From Candidatus Methanomethylophilus alvi Mx1201 (GTDB lineage: Archaea; Thermoplasmatota; Thermoplasmata; Methanomassiliicoccales; Methanomethylophilaceae), in NCBI RefSeq assembly GCF_000300255.2, contig NC_020913.1, positions 1,486,692-1,550,691 on the forward strand: a DNA stretch of 64,000 nt, in the 5' to 3' direction. Positions 26,809 to 35,463 of the stretch are shown here, in pieces; the first letter of the stretch is position 1, and the number at the start of each line of letters is the position of its first letter. The position numbers and the translations under genes are program-made. The notes below the pieces were generated by a model. The model was not told the origin of the DNA and ran no database searches. It was given only the letters and a program-made list of their open reading frames with translations.

Positions 26809-28155
26809 TCACTCTGGAGGGTCTTCCCGCCTTCCTGCCTTCCAATCGCGTATCGCTTCGAGCCTCTTGCGATAGAACGCCTCGTTCCCGCGGTCCCCGG
26901 GGGTGTAGTATATCGCATCCTTGAGGGAATCGGGAAGGCATTGCATCTTCGTGATCTTCTCCTCAGTACCCTCCGGGTATTCGTAACCCTTGCCGTACCC
27001 CAGCTGCTCCATGAGCTTGGTCTCCGCATTGCGAAGCTGCATAGGGACCGGCTCCGCAGGCCTGTTCCTTACATCTGACAGGGCCCTGTCTATAGCGACG
27101 GCTACGGAATTGGACCTTGGTGCCAGAGACAGATATATCACCGTCTGCGCAAGGGCGTAACGGCATTCGGGCATGCCCATGTTCTTACATGCGAAGAATG
27201 CGGACGTGGCCATGAGCATGGCGTTGGGGTCCGCCATCCCTACATCGTCCCCGGAGAACTCTATCAATCTCCTGGCTATATAGCACGGATCCTCCCCGCC
27301 GTCAAGCATCCTGGCCAACCAGTAGACGGCCGCATCCGGGTCGGAGTTCCTCATGGACTTGTGAAGGGCCGAGATGATGTTGTAATGCTCCTCCCCGCTT
27401 TTGTCATATAGAAGGGACTTCCGGCTGATGCAATCTGCGACCGCATCCTTGGTCACCGTGACATGTCCGTCTGCGGAAGGACTGTCGGCGACGGCGGCCT
27501 CCAAGGTATTGAGTGCGGTCCTCGCGTCCCCGTTGGCGTATTCCGAGATTATGCGGAGGATGTCGTCGTCCGCCGACACCTCCAGATCGGGGAATCCCTT
27601 CTCGGCGGCCCTTCTGAGAAGTCCGAAGATATCCTCGGACGACAGAGGCTGAAGAACGAACACCTTGCATCTCGACAGGAGGGCGGAGTTGACTTCGAAG
27701 GACGGATTCTCCGTCGTGGCCCCGATGAGGGTTATGCTGCCTTTCTCCACATAAGGGAGGAATGCGTCCTGCTGGGCCTTGTTGAAGCGATGGATCTCGT
27801 CAACGAAGAGCACCGTCCTCCTTCCGGACTGCCTTCTCTTCTCGGCGGAGGACATGATCTCCTTGACTTCCTTGGTCCCTCCCGTCACTGCAGAGAAGCT
27901 GACGAACTCCGCCTTGGTGCGATTGGCTATTATACCGGCCAACGTGGTCTTGCCTACCCCCGGGGGCCCCCAGAATATCATCGATGGGACCTTGTCCTGC
28001 TCGATCATGTTGCGAAGGATCCTGCCTTCTCCCAGGAGGTGCCCCTGACCGACGAACTCGTCGAGATCGCGAGGCCTCATACGGCCTGCCAACGGCATTA
28101 TCCCTTCCGACTTCCCGGTCTTCGGTACGTCCCCGAAAAGAGTGGTCTGCGCCAT
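26809..28155 (-). CDS. rarA: RarA/MgsA-type AAA+ ATPase, copy 2
   Basis: This 448-residue paralogue, upstream in the same operon, has the same layout: GPPGVGKTT (about residue 63), LFVDEIHRFNKAQQD, and GATTENPSFEVNSALLSRC. It ends cleanly at the family C-terminus (AGRREDPPE). The two copies share long blocks but differ in the middle third, so this is an old duplication, not a recent tandem error. Both have intact ATPase motifs, so both may be active, possibly as a mixed oligomer. Confidence 0.9.
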   Translation of the reverse strand: MAQTTLFGDVPKTGKSEGIMPLAGRMRPRDLDEFVGQGHLLGEGRILRNMIEQDKVPSMIFWGPPGVGKTTLAGIIANRTKAEFVSFSAVTGGTKEVKEIMSSAEKRRQSGRRTVLFVDEIHRFNKAQQDAFLPYVEKGSITLIGATTENPSFEVNSALLSRCKVFVLQPLSSEDIFGLLRRAAEKGFPDLEVSADDDILRIISEYANGDARTALNTLEAAVADSPSADGHVTVTKDAVADCISRKSLLYDKSGEEHYNIISALHKSMRNSDPDAAVYWLARMLDGGEDPCYIARRLIEFSGDDVGMADPNAMLMATSAFFACKNMGMPECRYALAQTVIYLSLAPRSNSVAVAIDRALSDVRNRPAEPVPMQLRNAETKLMEQLGYGKGYEYPEGTEEKITKMQCLPDSLKDAIYYTPGDRGNEAFYRKRLEAIRDWKAGRREDPPE

Positions 28156-28324
28156 CTCAATGCTCCGTCCGTTCCATGGAGGTCATCATATTGAACATTA
28201 ACGTCACAGGAAAATACAGATGCCGGCATCGGACAGATACAACAATGTCATGCTGGCACATCCGATTTCATAAATCCTGATACTGTGGACAGAACACGCA
28301 AGGAAGAATCAGAGTAGATACAAG

Positions 28325-28411
28325 TGGTGCAGAGGGCGGGATTTGGACCCGTGGACCGCTAGGGATTAGGCCCTGAACCTAACGTCGTTGGCCAGGCTTG
28401 ACTACCTCTGC
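28325..28411 (-). tRNA. tRNA-Leu (anticodon CAG), CCA encoded
   Basis: On the minus strand the acceptor GCAGAGG pairs with the 3' CCTCTGC. The anticodon stem TTAGG/CCTAA encloses loop TTCAGGG, anticodon CAG. The long variable arm (TCCCTAGCGG region) fits a class II leucine tRNA, and the T loop is GGTCCAAATCC. CCA is encoded (28327-28325). Confidence 0.93.
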
Positions 28412-28499
28412 ATCGAGGACGCTTATCCCGTTTTACTATAAAAACCGAGTGGTAAAAATGATTGTAAAGGATTTAAAGAAGATGAAATCCGAAAGAACT

Positions 28500-28718
28500 T
28501 CAATCCTTCATTATCTTCATCCAGCCACCAGACTCGTAGATCGCGAGTTTCCTCTCGGCGAGGATCTCCTCGAACTCATCCCATGTGATGACGTCGAGCC
28601 TGTTGTTGGTTCCCTTGGTGAACTGGACCCCGGACGTTCCCTTGACCTTTCCGGGCTTGAGCCCCTTGATCTTGGCGATGTTCTTCGCCTTCTCGAACGC
28701 AATTTTCTGCATTGCCAT
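28500..28718 (-). CDS. Small lysine-rich protein of unknown function
   Basis: The product has 72 residues beginning MAMQKIAFEKAKNIAKIKG, with the later tracts TSGVQFTKGTNNRLDVITW and DEFEEILAERKLAIYESGGW. The frame is open to 28754; I prefer the ATG at 28718 (or 28712) because the upstream part is hydrophobic and out of character. Balanced composition and TGA stop suggest a real gene. I do not recognise the family. The high Lys content could mean nucleic-acid contact. Confidence 0.6.
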   Translation of the reverse strand: MAMQKIAFEKAKNIAKIKGLKPGKVKGTSGVQFTKGTNNRLDVITWDEFEEILAERKLAIYESGGWMKIMKD

Positions 28719-28754
28719 GTGTATCCCACTTGCCGGAACCCCGGCCAAAAACAT

Positions 28755-29075
28755 AATCCAAATCGTTTATATTTAAGATTTATTGCTGGCACATGTTTTT
28801 CTGTTTCAAAATAATAGATAACTGGCACATTTTGTCGTAAAAAATTACAGTCTGGGGTTTCCCATGCGGTTGAAAAAACGGACCGAGGCATAACCCATCC
28901 ATCTCTTTCAATTGATAAGTCATATAAATGTAAACTTGATACGGGTCTCCCCTCCATCCAGGATATGGGGCACATCCATCATTTTCCCACATACGACTCC
29001 GATATCGATGTATGGCCTCATCCACTGGTCCGCTACAGCCGAAAAACCTTAAATCAAACCACCCATGGATGTATC
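28755..29075. other. 321-bp gap, promoter regions only
   Basis: The gap between the small lysine-rich gene (minus) and the phosphohexomutase-like gene (plus) is AT-rich on the left, with TTTATATTTAAG near 28768-28779 as a promoter. A direct repeat CTGGCACAT occurs at about 28785 and 28820. A CCTTAAATC element near 29049-29057 is a weak TATA for the mutase-like gene. I see no further gene. Confidence 0.4.
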
Positions 29076-30416
29076 ATGGAAGGCGGAGAGAGCGGATACC
29101 ATACCGCATTGAACGGAACCGACATGACTCCGGAGAAGGCTCAGACCGTCGGACTCCGTCTGGGTTCTGTTTTCAAGACCATAGCGGTCGGCATGGACAC
29201 ATCTCCAAGCAGCCCCATGATACGCAACTCCCTCGAATCCGGGATAACCGCCGCCGGCGCACATGTGATTGATGTGGGGATAACCGCCACCCCCGTCATA
29301 TGCTGTGCATACGGCGGCATGTGCGATTGCATAGTCTGCATAGGGAGCCCGGACAGTTATGGAACCGTCAGCGGCATCACCGCATACTATCCCGACGGAT
29401 CGCGCATCTCCGCAGAATCGATGAGGGAGATCATGGACGGTGAGGATTCGAACCTCCCGTCATACGACGGCATCGGGCAGATCTCCGTCGACGATTCCGC
29501 CAATGAGACATACATCCATGGACTGACGGAGGAGGGGTTGAAAAGCGGCGGATTCGCCATTCTGGACTGCGGATGCGGAAGCACCTCCCTCTGCGCACCC
29601 CGCGCCCTCTCCGAGACGGGGGCGGACATAATCAGTCTCAACGCACACATAGGTGAGAAAAGACCTCCCCGCTCCCCCGGGATCGGCAAAGCGGACCTCG
29701 CCAACATATCCGACTTCGTCAACGCAAGTACCGGAAGCATAGGATTGGCCTACAACGGTGACGGCACAAAGATGGCCCTGATGGACGAAAGCGGGAAATT
29801 CGTCACGGGAGAAAGACTGCTGGCACTTATGCTCAGATATATCCGCCCGAGGGTGGCGGTGATACCGTTCGGATCGCCCGAGGTGGTCGAGGATGCGTTC
29901 TGGGCACCTGCCCTCGACTACGACAGAGAGCCGGGGGAGGAGGAGAACAGAAGGGTCATCAGGGTGGATAACTCGCTGGAGGCCGTGACGACCGCCGTCA
30001 AGGACAACAACGCCGATTTCGCAGGCATGACCGACGGGACGTTCATCTTCCCCAAGAGATCCCTTTGTCCGGATGCGGTCTACGCCTCGGCCATCATATC
30101 CTGCCTTGCGGGACAGAGGAGCATAAGGAACATCCTCGAAGAACTCCCGTCATACTACAACATGAGTGCCAAGGTGAAGTTCTCCGGTAACCTCGAGATG
30201 TTCGGTCGGAGGTTCATAGAGAAGATCACGGACTACGACATAAGGGAGATCTCCATCGGCGACGGATGGAAAGTCGTCATGAAGAACGGGATATACTTCA
30301 TCAATCAGGATTCCGACGACCCTAAGTCCCTCAGGATAAATGCGGAATCCCAAGACAAGGTCTACCTGGTGTCGATGCTCGACCAGGCGACCGACATAAT
30401 AAAGTCGTGCGAGTGA
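29076..30416 (+). CDS. Phosphohexomutase-like protein with degenerate metal site
   Basis: This 446-residue protein follows the four-domain alpha-D-phosphohexomutase layout (GlmM/phosphomannomutase). The sugar-binding AILDCGCGSTSLCAPRAL and domain 3 GLAYNGDGTKMALMDESGKF are easily aligned. The metal-binding DGDxDR has become NGDGTK, losing two of three metal ligands, and the active serine loop TASHNP reads IGSPDSYG. It is therefore probably not a normal mutase. I start at ATG 29076 (MEGGESGYH); the frame is open further upstream but with atypical sequence. An intact GlmM must exist elsewhere if this is a paralogue. Confidence 0.75.
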   Translation: MEGGESGYHTALNGTDMTPEKAQTVGLRLGSVFKTIAVGMDTSPSSPMIRNSLESGITAAGAHVIDVGITATPVICCAYGGMCDCIVCIGSPDSYGTVSGITAYYPDGSRISAESMREIMDGEDSNLPSYDGIGQISVDDSANETYIHGLTEEGLKSGGFAILDCGCGSTSLCAPRALSETGADIISLNAHIGEKRPPRSPGIGKADLANISDFVNASTGSIGLAYNGDGTKMALMDESGKFVTGERLLALMLRYIRPRVAVIPFGSPEVVEDAFWAPALDYDREPGEEENRRVIRVDNSLEAVTTAVKDNNADFAGMTDGTFIFPKRSLCPDAVYASAIISCLAGQRSIRNILEELPSYYNMSAKVKFSGNLEMFGRRFIEKITDYDIREISIGDGWKVVMKNGIYFINQDSDDPKSLRINAESQDKVYLVSMLDQATDIIKSCE

Positions 30417-30815
30417 TCAGACATCCGCCACGGTGCCGTCCGCATAGAGTATATCCAGATGGATCGGTTCCCCTGCGGAGTTGTATGCCCTCCAGCTGTG
30501 CCGGTCATAGGGCTGGCAGGTGATGAAATGGATCCCGCCCATACTCCCGAAGACATCCTTGTCGTCGTCGGAGGCCTCGTTGGAATACCCGGGGTGGGAA
30601 TGGGCCGACCCGCTCCTGTGGAAATCTACCGGATCCATCCAATCGAATATCACACTGTGCGAATCCCCGAATATCGTCCCCGGAAGCATCACCAATTCAT
30701 CTATGACCCCATCATGTTCCCGATGGAGGCATATGAACTCGTCGGGGTAGGTGGATTTCGCCGACTCGTTGAGGGAGTCGATGAAATCGATACTCACGCC
30801 CCTTATCCTGTTCAT
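30417..30815 (-). CDS. JAMM/MPN-domain metalloprotease-like protein
   Basis: The 132-residue protein is a single MPN+ domain. The JAMM zinc motif is present: an upstream Glu in YPDEFICLHRE, then HSHPGYSNEASDDDK (H-x-H-x10-D, about residues 72-86). Archaeal relatives cleave ubiquitin-like SAMP conjugates, so desampylation is a plausible role but not shown. It overlaps the upstream NAD kinase fusion gene by 4 bp, so the two are co-expressed. Confidence 0.8.
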   Translation of the reverse strand: MNRIRGVSIDFIDSLNESAKSTYPDEFICLHREHDGVIDELVMLPGTIFGDSHSVIFDWMDPVDFHRSGSAHSHPGYSNEASDDDKDVFGSMGGIHFITCQPYDRHSWRAYNSAGEPIHLDILYADGTVADV

Positions 30816-32425
30816 ATCGCATTCACCAGTTTGTTCCTGACACGGGAGTAGAAATCCTGACGGAACGTGATGAACCTAGCTTTCTCGGCGGATCTCACGA
30901 AATCCACCTTCGCCCCGCCCTCTATGGGGTGCTCGGCCTGACCGTCGATAACCAGGAGACATCCCTTGTCCAGAACGCATTCCACCGTCACTTTGGAATC
31001 GGACGGCACGACGAACGGCCTCGAGGCGAACTTATAGGCGGCCATCGGTACGATGACGAATGCGTTGACCTTCGGATCTATGAGGGGGGCGCCGAGACTC
31101 ATGGCATATCCGGTGGAACCGGTGGATGTGGAGACGATTATGCCGTCCGCCCTCACCTCCGTGGCGAGCTTGTCGTCCACATATACCTTGAACTGACGGA
31201 TCTTGGCGACGGAATCCGTATGGACCACCGCCTCGTTGACGGCCGTCTCATACATCTCCCCCTCGGAAGAGGAATCGAGCTTGAACCGTTCGTCGACTGT
31301 GTATTCCCCTCTGCGGAGTCTCGCCATCCCTTCCTCGATGTCGTCGACACTGATCTCGGCAAGGAAACCGACACCTCCGGCATTGATGCCGACCACGGGG
31401 GCGCTGTTGTTCATCAGAGTGCGGAGGATGGTCCCATCCCCTCCGATCGTCACCATGATGTCCACCCACATGTCGCAGATCTCCATACCCGGCTTTCCGA
31501 GGATGTTCCCTGCAGATTTGTCAAAAATTATTTTCTCTCCTTCGAGAGCACTGACTACCCTTTCCGCATACTTCCTCACATTGGGGACGTTCGGATTGGC
31601 CACCAGACCGAACACCGGACCGTCGCCCATGCTTTTGGCACGTCTTTTCATGACGAAATCGAACAGGGCCGGATCCGCACATGCGAGGAAGTTCGACCTG
31701 GATTCCAGGTTGAACGGCATATCCATCTCCTCCCCCTTCAGATCGTATATGTGGCCGCCCGCCTCCATGAGGAGAAGATAGCTGGCTGCGATATCCACCA
31801 CCCTGATGGCGCGCGCATACCTCTCGGAGTTCATGTAGAACCCGTCCGCCTGACCTTCCGCGACCAGTTCCATCTCCAGCGAGGCGCAGCCGTAGGAACG
31901 GGACGACTTGACCCGCTTGGCCAACTCGAAAGCCGACGGGTCCGCGCCGTTGCCCAGATAGATCATCATGAAGAGGTCCCTCTCATCGAGTTTCCGGACA
32001 TGCATCCTCCTGCCGTCCTTGTAGGCCCCCTTTCCTTTCTCGGCCCACATGGACTCGCCGGTCATGACGTTGCGGAGATACGCGTAACGGACGTCCGAAA
32101 GACGGCTCTTCCCGACGGCCATGGATACGGTGTACATGGGAACCCCTGCGATGGCGTTGGACGTACCATCTATGGGATCCAACACGAGGGTGTCCTCGAA
32201 CCCGTTGTCCACATATCCTATCTCCTCGCTGAGGACGTTCAGGGGGACGTTGTTCCGGACGATGTAGTCGAGGACCGTGTTCTCCGCGACTTTATCCACT
32301 TCCGAGGTGGGGGTCCCGTCCGCCCCCATCTCTATGTCCTTACCCAATTCCGGACCGGGGATCAGACCGACGGCCTTCACGACCGCATCGGCGATATCCC
32401 GGAGGATGTCCAACATATCCGTCAT
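30812..32425 (-). CDS. NADP phosphatase (inositol monophosphatase family)-NAD kinase fusion
   Basis: This 537-residue two-domain enzyme has an N-terminal IMPase-type phosphatase (SEEIG at about 66-70, DPIDGTSNA at about 83-91, VVDIAASYLLLMEAGG near 200) and a C-terminal NAD kinase (VTIGGDGTILRTL near 325 and ADGIIVSTSTGSTGYAMSLG near 430). The same fusion is known in Methanocaldococcus jannaschii, where it both makes and degrades NADP. The frame opens at 32464, but TTAAAAGT upstream favours the ATG at 32425. It is the first gene of an operon with the JAMM protein. Confidence 0.9.
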   Translation of the reverse strand: MTDMLDILRDIADAVVKAVGLIPGPELGKDIEMGADGTPTSEVDKVAENTVLDYIVRNNVPLNVLSEEIGYVDNGFEDTLVLDPIDGTSNAIAGVPMYTVSMAVGKSRLSDVRYAYLRNVMTGESMWAEKGKGAYKDGRRMHVRKLDERDLFMMIYLGNGADPSAFELAKRVKSSRSYGCASLEMELVAEGQADGFYMNSERYARAIRVVDIAASYLLLMEAGGHIYDLKGEEMDMPFNLESRSNFLACADPALFDFVMKRRAKSMGDGPVFGLVANPNVPNVRKYAERVVSALEGEKIIFDKSAGNILGKPGMEICDMWVDIMVTIGGDGTILRTLMNNSAPVVGINAGGVGFLAEISVDDIEEGMARLRRGEYTVDERFKLDSSSEGEMYETAVNEAVVHTDSVAKIRQFKVYVDDKLATEVRADGIIVSTSTGSTGYAMSLGAPLIDPKVNAFVIVPMAAYKFASRPFVVPSDSKVTVECVLDKGCLLVIDGQAEHPIEGGAKVDFVRSAEKARFITFRQDFYSRVRNKLVNAI

Positions 32426-32503
32426 ACCACGACTACCGTGCCGGTGACTTTTAAGGTTGTCCATGCTCCCTTGTTTTTATACCTCCCATGCATCGGAGGA
32501 CCC

Positions 32504-33163
32504 ATGCAGCCCCTGGAATTCTCGAACGGCACGGTATTCTCCGAAGGAAGGCACATCTACACCATATCCGCGGCCCCCGGACACCGCGTGTACGGGGAGA
32601 GGACGCCCGTGGTCGACGGAAAGGAGTACAGGGAATGGAACCCCAACAGGAGCAAACTCGCCGCATACATAGCGAACGGGGGGAAGGTCCTGCCCATAGG
32701 GAAATGCAGCAACGTCCTCTACCTGGGGGCGTCCAGCGGTACCACGCCCTCCCACGTGTCGGACATGGCATCCGAAGGGAAGGTGTACTGTGTGGAGTTC
32801 GCCCCGAGGATGTTCAGGGAGCTGGTGGGGAACTGCTCCCCCAGACCGAACATGATGCCTATCCTCGCAGATGCCACCAAACCATCGGAGTACCAGTTCG
32901 TCGTAGGTTCCGCCGACGTGGTCTATGAGGACGTGGCCCAGAAGAACCAGGCGGACATCCTCGCCGACAACATGGAGGTATTCGGGGCGAGATACGGCAT
33001 GGTCGCGGTCAAGGCCCGCTCCGAAGATGTCGCGGAAGCACCCAAAGCCGTCTTCAGACGGGCCGAGGAGAGACTGAAGGAAAGGGGGATGAGGATATTG
33101 GACGCCCGCAGCCTGGAACCGTTCGAGGACTCCCACGAGATGATAGTGGTGGAAAAGGCATGA
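32504..33163 (+). CDS. Fibrillarin-like rRNA/tRNA 2'-O-methyltransferase
   Basis: This 219-residue catalytic subunit of C/D box RNPs binds Nop5 and L7Ae and methylates rRNA and tRNA. The core has NVLYLGASSGTTPSHVSD (SAM motif I, about residues 68-85), VYCVEFAPRMFRELV and ADVVYEDVAQKNQ. The ATG at 32504 follows GGAGGA and gives the family N-terminus (GTVFSEGRHIYT). No nop5 gene is adjacent, unlike many archaea. The next gene overlaps by 4 bp. Confidence 0.95.
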   Translation: MQPLEFSNGTVFSEGRHIYTISAAPGHRVYGERTPVVDGKEYREWNPNRSKLAAYIANGGKVLPIGKCSNVLYLGASSGTTPSHVSDMASEGKVYCVEFAPRMFRELVGNCSPRPNMMPILADATKPSEYQFVVGSADVVYEDVAQKNQADILADNMEVFGARYGMVAVKARSEDVAEAPKAVFRRAEERLKERGMRILDARSLEPFEDSHEMIVVEKA

Positions 33164-33531
33164 ACGGGGATACCGACGATACGATATACACCATCGCATT
33201 CAAGGACGGACTCTTCCTGATGGTGTGGAACCCTAAGAGAAAAGGGTGGGAGATGCCCGGAGGACATGTGAAGACGGGGGAGACCCGCATCGAAGGGGCG
33301 AAGAGGGAGTTCGAAGAGGAATCCGGCTGGACCGTGGACATCAAAGAGGTCCGCGACCTCGGTCATTGCCGCGTATGTGCAGGCATCCTCGGAGACCGCA
33401 TATCCGCCGACCACGAGATGACCGTAAGACTGTTTGCAGAACTGCCGGACGAGCTCTCGTTCCCACGCGACGAATACATGGACACCGTACCTTGGGCCAA
33501 AGGCGTGATCGACGACGCCGACGTCTCATAA
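33160..33531 (+). CDS. Nudix hydrolase
   Basis: The 123-residue protein is a single Nudix domain. The Nudix box fits the pattern over GGHVKTGETRIEGAKREF, followed by EEESGW (residues about 34-57). The substrate cannot be told from sequence; diphosphate-containing nucleotides are typical. It overlaps the fibrillarin gene (ATGA), which is unusual and may link it to RNA end or nucleotide housekeeping. Confidence 0.88.
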   Translation: MNGDTDDTIYTIAFKDGLFLMVWNPKRKGWEMPGGHVKTGETRIEGAKREFEEESGWTVDIKEVRDLGHCRVCAGILGDRISADHEMTVRLFAELPDELSFPRDEYMDTVPWAKGVIDDADVS

Positions 33532-33628
33532 TAATATAAATCAATAACAAATTATTTGTTATAATATCTTTTAAATACTGTGTCCCGATAAGGAGACTAA
33601 GCCTCGCCGCCAAGATGAGTGATTCATT

Positions 33629-34084
33629 ATGGCAAGAATGCATACTAGAAGAAAGGGAAAGGCTTGCTCCAAGCGCCCCATGATCACCGAGAACCCCGAC
33701 TGGGTACCTCTTAAAGCCACCGAAATAGAGGACCTTGTAGAGAAGTTCGCAAAGGACGGAGTCACTCCGGCCATGATCGGAATGATCCTCAGGGACCAGT
33801 ACGCCGTACCCAACGTAAAGCTCGCTACGGGCAAGACCGTCACCGAGATCATGGCAGACAGGAACGTCAAGGGAGAGCTTCCCGACGACCTCACCAACCT
33901 CATGGTCCGTGCGATCAACCTGAACAACCACATCAAGCAGAACCCCAAGGATGTTGCAAACAAGAGGGGTCTCGCTCTGATCGAGGCGAAGATCAGGAGG
34001 CTCGAGCGCTACTACAAGGAGACCGGTGTCCTTCCCAAGACGTGGAAGTACTCTCTCGCTAACGCAGAACTGATGCTTAAGTGA
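33629..34084 (+). CDS. Ribosomal protein S15 (S13e type)
   Basis: This 151-residue small-subunit protein has the archaeal/eukaryotic N-terminal extension (MARMHTRRKGKACSKRP) and the core helices ending GLALIEAKIRRLERYYKETGVLP. A TTTTAAATA promoter lies at about 33568-33577. The gene overlaps the DHH exonuclease start, a common archaeal neighbour. Confidence 0.96.
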   Translation: MARMHTRRKGKACSKRPMITENPDWVPLKATEIEDLVEKFAKDGVTPAMIGMILRDQYAVPNVKLATGKTVTEIMADRNVKGELPDDLTNLMVRAINLNNHIKQNPKDVANKRGLALIEAKIRRLERYYKETGVLPKTWKYSLANAELMLK

Positions 34085-35448
34085 GCTCCATGGTCGATTC
34101 CGACCTTCCATCAAAACTACTTTCCATTCTTTCAAAAGCCGCGGATATCGTCCGCGGTCACAATTTTATCCAAGTCTATTCCCATTACGACGCCGACGGC
34201 ATAACGGCCGCATCCATCGTCGGAAAGGCCCTCCATCGTGCAGGGAAGGAGTACAGGATCACCATATTCCCGACCCTGATAGATGAATTCATGCAGATCA
34301 TCGAGAGCACTCCGTCGGAATGCGTCATCGTAACGGACCTAGGTGCATCGTACATAGACCGTTTCGAAAAGATGACCTGCGACGTCATCGTCCTCGACCA
34401 CCACACACTCAGAGGGGATTCGGAGAAGGTTTGTTACGCCAACCCCCACATGTTCGGAGTCGACGGGATGACATCAGGATGCGGTGCGACCATGGCATTC
34501 CTCTTCGCCATTGCGATGGACGAGAGAAACTGGGACCTGGCACCTCTCGCCATGGCGGGAATAGCCGGAGACCGGCAGCACCTCAACGGCATGAGCGGAT
34601 TCAACACCTTCGTCTTCGAAGGGGCCGTCGACAGAGGACTTATAAAACCGATGCCGGGATCGCTCATCCCCGTTGGAAGGCTGTATGACGAACTGCTCAT
34701 CTCCACGGACCCGTATATCCGCGGGGTCAGCGGAAACAGGGAAGGGATATCCAGACTCCTCAAGGATGCGGGCGTTCCGGAGGACAGGGACTATGTGGAC
34801 CTGACCGAGGAGGAGAGCATCAGACTGTCTTCCCTGATCGCCATAAGACTCATCCAGCAAGGCGTATCGCGTGAAAAACTGGAGGAACTGGCCAGGACCA
34901 AATACTATCTCCCGGGGTGGAACACCGATGCGGAGAGCCTCTCGTCCTTCCTGAACTCCTGCGGACGCCAGAACATGCCGTCGGTAGGGATAGGTGCAGG
35001 GATGGGGGACCCCGACTGTCTGAAACAGGCCAAGGAACTCGATAACACTTCCCGGAAACAGCTCATGGAGGGGATCAAAGTCCTTGATAATGGCGAGAGC
35101 ATCATCCAGATGGAGAACATCCAGTGGTTCGACAGTTCATCCACGGGATTCACCGGAATGCTCTGCGGCACCGTCATGAGTTACATAGGGGACCCCGACA
35201 AACCCACCATCGGCATAAATGCATCCGACGAGAACGCCAACGTATCGTCCAGAGGCACATTCTCCCAATTGGCAAAAGGTATCGACCTCGCCGAAGCGAT
35301 GAAAGAAGGATGTGCGTCCGTCGGAGGGGAGGGAGGAGGACATAAGATAGCGGCCGGAGGGTCCTTCAAGTCCGAGAAGAGAGACGAGTTCCTGAAAAAC
35401 GTAGACGCCATAGTAGGCAGGCAGAAGCAGGGGAAGTCTGCCTCCTAA
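34081..35448 (+). CDS. DHH-family RecJ-like exonuclease (archaeal GAN/RecJ)
   Basis: This 455-residue phosphoesterase has the DHH catalytic motifs YSHYDADGITAA (near residue 37), VIVTDLGASY, VLDHHTL (the DHH motif) and GIAGDRQ, then a DHHA1 domain with GEGGGHKIAAGG near 420. Archaeal RecJ homologues associate with GINS/MCM or remove mispaired ends. GTG 34081 overlaps the S15 stop; ATG 34090 is an alternative. It is coupled to a ribosomal protein gene. Confidence 0.92.
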   Translation: MSSMVDSDLPSKLLSILSKAADIVRGHNFIQVYSHYDADGITAASIVGKALHRAGKEYRITIFPTLIDEFMQIIESTPSECVIVTDLGASYIDRFEKMTCDVIVLDHHTLRGDSEKVCYANPHMFGVDGMTSGCGATMAFLFAIAMDERNWDLAPLAMAGIAGDRQHLNGMSGFNTFVFEGAVDRGLIKPMPGSLIPVGRLYDELLISTDPYIRGVSGNREGISRLLKDAGVPEDRDYVDLTEEESIRLSSLIAIRLIQQGVSREKLEELARTKYYLPGWNTDAESLSSFLNSCGRQNMPSVGIGAGMGDPDCLKQAKELDNTSRKQLMEGIKVLDNGESIIQMENIQWFDSSSTGFTGMLCGTVMSYIGDPDKPTIGINASDENANVSSRGTFSQLAKGIDLAEAMKEGCASVGGEGGGHKIAAGGSFKSEKRDEFLKNVDAIVGRQKQGKSAS

Positions 35449-35463
35449 TAGTAAAATATTATT

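Noticed and set aside
30929..33163. 744-codon open frame antisense to the NAD kinase fusion
   Set aside because: It runs opposite to a clear two-domain enzyme; such long shadows are common at this codon bias. Only its last 219 codons (fibrillarin, from 32504) are real.
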